From: Pandoraea anhela
GTDB lineage: Bacteria; Pseudomonadota; Gammaproteobacteria; Burkholderiales; Burkholderiaceae
Direction: 5' to 3'
DNA length: 64,000 nt
NCBI RefSeq assembly: GCF_902459655.1
Contig: NZ_CABPSB010000021.1
Location: forward strand, 29,815 to 93,814
Every line of letters starts with the position of its first letter. Positions within the stretch are counted from its first letter, which is position 1. Below the pieces are notes generated by a model. It was not told the DNA's origin and ran no database searches. It was given only the letters and a program-made list of their open reading frames with translations. The translations under genes were made by a program, and so were the position numbers. Below are positions 59,963 to 64,000 of the stretch, piece by piece.

Positions 59963-60628
59963 CTAAACGCCAAGTGTCAATTGCGATTGCGCGCCCACAG
60001 TGGCTCGACGCCAGAGCCAGGCATCGAAGTCACGACGACGCAAGGAAAGAAGGTCGGCTGCGCAGCAGAATGATTTGCGCAGAAAATGGTAATCGTCGTT
60101 ATTAACGCCAACCGTTTTGGCGAACGTTCGAACGTGGCGGTCAACCGCAATTGAGTCCACGCCTACGAGACATGCCATGTAGTCGACTGTCTTTGGGCCG
60201 ATGCCGTTGACTGTTTGAACGGCCTCGCAAAACTCATCCGTCAGCAATTCGGCACGTAAATCCTCGACGTCCTCAACGCCCCTTCCCCTTAGAAAATAGA
60301 CCAGCGATTCGAAGCGAGTCACCTTTTCGTGGTGTTGCCAATTCAGGAAGGAGCTGGTTCTGCCATCTTCAATCAATCGAATTAACGAGGAAATCGTTTG
60401 GCGATTAGGATGTGCGCGTAAGACGGCCAGCACTCGAGGGCGCACGACCGTCACATAATTGAGGCCAGCTTGGAGCACCGAGTCCGCGAGGACTGCCCCT
60501 AGGTGCTCACACGTGGCGCGCGAAGGCGTCTCGTCAACGAGGGCGCCCTCCCCCGCTGCATGGTCGGCAATTCGACGCGCGGCGAGTAATACTTCGATGG
60601 TGGACCCTGCGGCCCCAATCCTACTCAT
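59963..60628 (-). CDS. OGG-like HhH-GPD family DNA glycosylase-like protein
   Basis: 221 residues from ATG 60628, which overlaps the queC-like stop (ATGA). The helix-hairpin-helix is NGIGPKTVDYMACLVG (141-156) with Lys146 at the position of the catalytic Lys of OGG and EndoIII. A downstream Asp (VDRHV, D163) is the conserved GPD Asp. No C-terminal 4Fe-4S Cys cluster of the EndoIII type is seen. OGG-like proteins are one of the ancillary proteins of type IV CBASS (Cap11). Role here is inferred; it is the last gene of the four-gene operon. Confidence 0.8.
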   Translation of the reverse strand: MSRIGAAGSTIEVLLAARRIADHAAGEGALVDETPSRATCEHLGAVLADSVLQAGLNYVTVVRPRVLAVLRAHPNRQTISSLIRLIEDGRTSSFLNWQHHEKVTRFESLVYFLRGRGVEDVEDLRAELLTDEFCEAVQTVNGIGPKTVDYMACLVGVDSIAVDRHVRTFAKTVGVNNDDYHFLRKSFCCAADLLSLRRRDFDAWLWRRATVGAQSQLTLGV

Positions 60629-61245
60629 ACTAGCCTTGCCTCTTTCAACGCATTCAGTCGTTCGACGCAATTTGGACATGCCCCGCACGGAAATTGAGCT
60701 GAAGCCTGGCATGAGTATGTCCGTCCAATGGGTACACCGAGTGATGCGGCGGAACTCGCCACATCTACCTTGGATGAGTAGCGAAACGGCGAGTGAAAGC
60801 GGACCGGTCCAACACTCGAGGTGAGCTCATCGAGACTATTCATAAACGAGGCAGTGCAGTCAATCTCTTTAGCGTGGTTGCTATTGATGAATCCAGTATA
60901 GACATCCAGAATACCGACCGTTTGCGCGCGCGCAGCAGCAGCAGCGAAAAACAACATTGTTCGGTACGGGATGTACAAGTCGTCGTCCTTGACCTCTTCA
61001 GTCCAGAGGTCCGCCTCACGAATGAGTCTCGACTGAGACCCTCTGAAAATGTCCGATATGTTGAAGCGCTCAGGACGTCGCATATCGGTAGGAAGGACTT
61101 CGTTAACTCGATTCCACTCGACTTCTACGCAGTGTTGTCCGTAGTCAAAAAAGATTGGTGTGACATCCACGCCTGCAGCCGCAAGTTGATATCCCACTGT
61201 CGTCGAATCTAGGCCGCCGGAAGCCAAAAGTAGCGCTTTCCTCAT
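60625..61245 (-). CDS. QueC-like 7-cyano-7-deazaguanine synthase family protein
   Basis: 206 residues. A PP-loop SGGLDSTT lies at 9-16, YIPYRTMLFFAAAAARA at 91-107, a DC pair at 129-130 and a Zn-binding Cys set C-x7-C-x2-C-x2-C (C179, C187, C190, C193), as in QueC. QueC makes preQ0 from carboxydeazaguanine with ATP. No queD, queE or queF is nearby, so a housekeeping queuosine role is unlikely. QueC-like Cap9 is a type IV CBASS partner. Overlaps both neighbours by 4 bp. Confidence 0.85.
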   Translation of the reverse strand: MRKALLLASGGLDSTTVGYQLAAAGVDVTPIFFDYGQHCVEVEWNRVNEVLPTDMRRPERFNISDIFRGSQSRLIREADLWTEEVKDDDLYIPYRTMLFFAAAAARAQTVGILDVYTGFINSNHAKEIDCTASFMNSLDELTSSVGPVRFHSPFRYSSKVDVASSAASLGVPIGRTYSCQASAQFPCGACPNCVERLNALKEARLV

Positions 61246-62573
61246 AAGAACTTACTCCTCAGTCTGGCCACCGCTTCAAAGATTCCATTAAGACATGTGT
61301 CGAGTTCCGCGGAGTATACCGAACTTCCAACCATGACCATCGTGTTCTCGTTTTCCATGCGGGGGTCGAAGGTGATAACGGGCTTGCCCATAGCGATTGC
61401 CATGCCGATTTCGACGAGCGTACCTGGGTCGCGGCCCAGCGGAACGGCAAAGACCACGTCGCATGCTTGCAGAAGCTGATAATCCAAAAGATAAGTTCGG
61501 CGCAAGGCGCCTTCGCTTGCTGGGCGCTTTAGCTCGCCATTCGCGAGAATAGGACGTCGCACGCTGAAGTTGTGATAGACAAGGCTGTCTGCCGCGCGGT
61601 CAAGTTCATGCTTCTCTACGTAAGAAAAGTCCGGGCCCGCAAGATAGACGGCGTAACGCGGTCTGTCGTGCCACGGGAGTACTGTGCCTCCAAGTGCTCT
61701 AAGCGTTTCAAGCGGAAGCAACAGACCTCTTTGGACATCGCACCGAATGTCGTCAGGAAACGTTGACTGGGAGTACGCGGTCGCGGCTTGGCAGCCGCGC
61801 CACGCCGCCTCGGTCCATCCTCGCCGCGAAAGACCTATGAGCACTGCCGAAAAAACATCGCCAACGCCTACAGAATTAGCAGTGCGCCCCAGCGCAGCGG
61901 GAATGTGCTCTACCCGACAGTCAGGAAAGCTGAACAGGCGGCTGCCACCACGATTTTCCTTCAATAGAAAAACCTCGGGTCCGAGTGCTCTTACTGCAGA
62001 GACGAGCTCGTCTACGTTTTGATGCCCAAGCTTCGCGAAGAGCGAAGACGACGTGGAAATGATGACGGCGTCTAATCGTCCGATGAACGTACTCAGTGTG
62101 GTCAGTTCGTCTAGGTCGTACGCGATATCAAAAGAGAAGCGCGCCTTCTCGGAGAACGCATCGACGAATTCTCGTATGTCGAACTGTCCGGGGAACACCA
62201 GTACATTAGGATAAGCATCAAGTGACGGTACGGGGCGGTGAAGTATTGCTTTCTTCGTGTCGCGCATTAAGTCTTCATAGCCTTGATGCGCAACTTCAGT
62301 CGCGTCACTGATAAGCATAACGTTCGGCGCGCCGACGACTTCACCAAGCCAAATGAACTCCTTGCACCCGCATCCTGCGAGGTAGCGCTTGGCTTCGTCG
62401 ACGAGATATTGCGGGCAGAATGCGGCCACGGAAAAATCGAGTCCCGTAGCCCAAAGTCCCCTCGCGGCGTGTGCGACACCGCCTAAGCGAAGTTTGCAGT
62501 TTGCACCGGTACGCGCAAATGTATAGTCGACAACAAGCTCCCCGACAAGAAGTAAGGCTTCTGTTTGGGACAT
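61242..62573 (-). CDS. PfkB-family kinase fused to nucleoside 2-deoxyribosyltransferase-like domain
   Basis: 443 residues in two parts. Residues 1-~290 are a PfkB/ribokinase fold with a GGVAHAARGL sugar-binding segment (~31-40) and NSVGVGD (233-239), where the usual GAGD anion-hole is GVGD. Residues ~305-443 are a nucleoside 2-deoxyribosyltransferase (NDT/DNPH-like) domain with YLAGPDF (310-316), DVVFAVPLGRDPGTLVEIG and the likely nucleophile Glu388. The fusion joins sugar phosphorylation to base exchange or N-glycosidic cleavage of deoxynucleotides. Substrates unknown. Starts 2 nt after the preceding gene. Confidence 0.8.
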   Translation of the reverse strand: MSQTEALLLVGELVVDYTFARTGANCKLRLGGVAHAARGLWATGLDFSVAAFCPQYLVDEAKRYLAGCGCKEFIWLGEVVGAPNVMLISDATEVAHQGYEDLMRDTKKAILHRPVPSLDAYPNVLVFPGQFDIREFVDAFSEKARFSFDIAYDLDELTTLSTFIGRLDAVIISTSSSLFAKLGHQNVDELVSAVRALGPEVFLLKENRGGSRLFSFPDCRVEHIPAALGRTANSVGVGDVFSAVLIGLSRRGWTEAAWRGCQAATAYSQSTFPDDIRCDVQRGLLLPLETLRALGGTVLPWHDRPRYAVYLAGPDFSYVEKHELDRAADSLVYHNFSVRRPILANGELKRPASEGALRRTYLLDYQLLQACDVVFAVPLGRDPGTLVEIGMAIAMGKPVITFDPRMENENTMVMVGSSVYSAELDTCLNGIFEAVARLRSKFL

Positions 62574-62575
62574 GA

Positions 62576-62956
62576 TTATTGAGCGACGAAATCGGCCTCG
62601 ACCGTCGGAACCGGCGCGGTTGCTGACAAGCTAACTACGCCAACATAAGCGACGCCGCTTGCCAAGCACGCCACGAGGTAATTGAACGACGTTGGAAGCG
62701 CGCCTACCTTTACGCCGTTAGCGTCGACGGCGAAAACTCGCTTACCATCAAAGGCAATACTCAATTGAGTGGCGACAGCCGGAACATTATTGAATTGAGA
62801 ATAGAAATCGCTGTTTCCGACGTCATCCAAGAGCGCGTGGAAGGCCTGCTGGCATCTGTCCAATCCGCTAGCACCCCCCGCCACACCGGTGCCGTCAACG
62901 TCCTTCGCTTTCGTACCAGGATAATCTGAAAATGAACCAGAACCCGAGCTGCCCAT
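62576..62956 (-). CDS. Small protein with Met-Gly-Ser-Ser N-terminus, first gene of the operon
   Basis: 126 residues from ATG 62956, chosen because GGGGG lies ~5 nt upstream; a 23-residue longer frame from 63025 has poor support. It begins MGSSGSGSFSDYPG, so removal of Met would expose an N-terminal Gly. The rest is rich in small and aliphatic residues (GALPTSFNYLVACLASGVAYVGVVS, ending PTVEADFVAQ). I recognise no domain. It has no nucleotidyltransferase motif, so it is not a CD-NTase. The Gly/Ser-rich head may be a flexible modification site; this is inference. Confidence 0.75.
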   Translation of the reverse strand: MGSSGSGSFSDYPGTKAKDVDGTGVAGGASGLDRCQQAFHALLDDVGNSDFYSQFNNVPAVATQLSIAFDGKRVFAVDANGVKVGALPTSFNYLVACLASGVAYVGVVSLSATAPVPTVEADFVAQ

Positions 62957-63016
62957 AATGCCCCCGTTTGCATGGTTAATTAACGCTATTCCTTCGGAAT
63001 GCACATTTTTTTGAAG

Positions 63017-63046
63017 AGTGTACAAGAGCAGAAACTAGCTTGCCAA
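63017..63046 (-). promoter_or_regulatory. Candidate promoter of the QueC operon
   Basis: On the minus strand TTGGCA (63041-63046) and TACACT (63017-63022) with an 18-bp spacer, about 60 nt upstream of the first start codon. Reasonable sigma-70 match. Confidence 0.55.
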
Positions 63047-63951
63047 CATTTTGCTTTTGCACTTGCGATGTATGTATATTTTCGATGGAAAACTTACGGT
63101 GAACTCATGTCTGTAAGATAAGAAGATGAACGTTTATCGCGATTTACGCCTAATGATTTAGCTTAGCGCAACCGGCGGCGTAATTTGCTTGTGGGTGTTT
63201 GGGGGCGCGAGACTGGAGAGAGTCATTGGCCCAATGCTACGCGACTTGAATAATCTGGGGATTTTTACTACGGTAAAGCAGTGTCAGTGCAACGCTGGCA
63301 TGTGTCCATGAGAATGCCACCGCCTCAGAAATTATGGCTCGCTTGCGCGCCAAATCCCTATTTATGAGAGGGTACAGCGCGGGAGTGGACCATGGAGCAA
63401 CTGATTTCTGGTTTGCTAGGGCGGCTCGAAGTGCGGCGTTGGGGATGGTTTCGGGCCGTTACGTTGGGCCTCAGTCGGTCCGAGGAACCTTGCCAACTTT
63501 GGTGTCGTGGTCTGCTGTTCCTACAGCGTGTAACGCCAACGTTACAACGTTGTAACGCAAAAAAAAATTTATGCAGAAATTCGCCTACTAATTCATATCG
63601 AATTTCAAATTTCGCGTGTAACGGCGCTCCAACCCCCTCTTTTTTTCCTGAAATTCCTCTCGTAAGCTGTGCAGCAATGAAGTCAATTTTCTGCACAATG
63701 CCAAGCCAGAAACTCTCAAAGCGTAACCAATTAATCGCCTGCGGGACTGCCGCTTGTCAGCGGAATTTTCAGCATCTCGCGTACATCGGTTCGATGCATA
63801 CGCGTGGAGAGGCGCTATGAGCCACGCCTCTACAACCTACGGCCGCCGCGGGCGTACTGATAACGTCAACACTGGCGTGCGCAATGTGGCCTCGACTTAC
63901 GGAAGAGCGAAGCTTGGACTTTTTGTATTGACCTAGCAAAACCTGCACAGG
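63047..63951. other. Gene-poor right end of the island
   Basis: 905 bp with no coding region I can support; the open frames (for example 63392-63820) have no family resemblance. It contains the 18-bp palindrome at 63540-63557 and several other copies of the core TAACG/CGTTA in both orientations. Confidence 0.45.
63540..63557. repeat. Perfect 18-bp palindrome CGTTACAACGTTGTAACG
   Basis: The palindrome is exact. Just left of it, TGTAACG...CGTTACA forms a second overlapping inverted repeat (about 63530-63546), so three half-sites alternate. An A-run follows on the plus strand. It could be an operator, a terminator for the minus strand or a mobile-element site. Confidence 0.7.
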
Positions 63952-64000
63952 TTAAGCGGCTAAAGCGAATGCCTCGGCCGGGGTCTTCATCTTTAGCGCC
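63952..64000 (-). mobile_element. IS30-family-like transposase, C-terminal end (partial)
   Basis: On the minus strand the last codons before TAA (63952-63954) read LKMKTPAEAFALAA, similar to the end of IS30-family transposases. The gene continues beyond the window. The terminal repeat of the element, which would lie near 63915-63950, was not identified with certainty. Confidence 0.55.

Noticed and set aside
59779-59973. 64-codon frame after the OGG-like gene
   Set aside because: Starts with TTG inside the preceding gene's end and has no recognisable feature; could be a remnant but cannot be supported.
59963-62956. Calling the operon a complete type IV CBASS
   Set aside because: No CD-NTase and no CBASS effector in view; the small first protein lacks a nucleotidyltransferase motif. 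Only the QueC-like and OGG-like partners match.
63392-63820. 142-codon frame at the right end of the island
   Set aside because: Cys-rich incoherent sequence with no homology feature; crosses the palindrome.

Overview
This window looks like the chromosome of a high-GC betaproteobacterium of the Burkholderiaceae, most likely Pandoraea or a close relative. The basis is protein-level resemblance of DnaA, DnaN, GyrB, YidC and MnmE, the hmuRSTUV haem locus, the phhAB pair and the high GC of the first 52 kb. No rRNA gene, tRNA gene or CRISPR array was seen.

Layout. 1-10 kb: the N-terminal part of a fused indolepyruvate ferredoxin oxidoreductase with a divergent Lrp/AsnC regulator, then a Fur-box-preceded haem uptake locus (hmuR, hmuS, hmuT, hmuU, hmuV) and a convergent ornithine cyclodeaminase-family gene. 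10-20 kb: penicillin-binding protein 1C, a YhhN membrane protein and a 2007-residue bacterial alpha-2-macroglobulin, all leftward. 20-24 kb: phenylalanine hydroxylase (phhA, phhB) with a divergent Lrp regulator, a SET-domain protein and a MarR regulator. 23.9-25.4 kb: a gene-free AT-rich stretch with clustered DnaA-box sequences, a candidate replication origin about 21 kb from dnaA. 25-41 kb: ordinary metabolic, transport and envelope genes (YbdK ligase, antiporter, MnmC, ClcB-like channel, OhrR-like regulator, DedA-rhodanese, EmrB-type exporter, MHYT sensor, ThpR, small secreted proteins). 41-52 kb: the conserved mnmE-yidC-yidD-rnpA-rpmH / dnaA-dnaN-gyrB block.

Directly after the gyrB terminator (52.1 kb to the window end) the base composition becomes visibly more AT-rich and the gene content becomes accessory. 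It holds a frameshifted HNH nuclease remnant, a Hachiman defence pair (hamA, hamB), an Ec67-type retron (msr-msd RNA bounded by a perfect 12-bp inverted repeat, RT fused to TOPRIM), and a tightly coupled four-gene operon. A partial IS30-like transposase lies at the edge. This is a defence island.

The most novel item is the four-gene operon (about 59.96-62.96 kb): a small protein starting Met-Gly-Ser-Ser, a PfkB kinase fused to a nucleoside deoxyribosyltransferase domain, a QueC-like PP-loop enzyme and an OGG-like HhH-GPD protein. QueC-like and OGG-like partners are known from type IV CBASS, but no CD-NTase is visible. I read it as a candidate undescribed nucleobase-based defence or protein-modification system.
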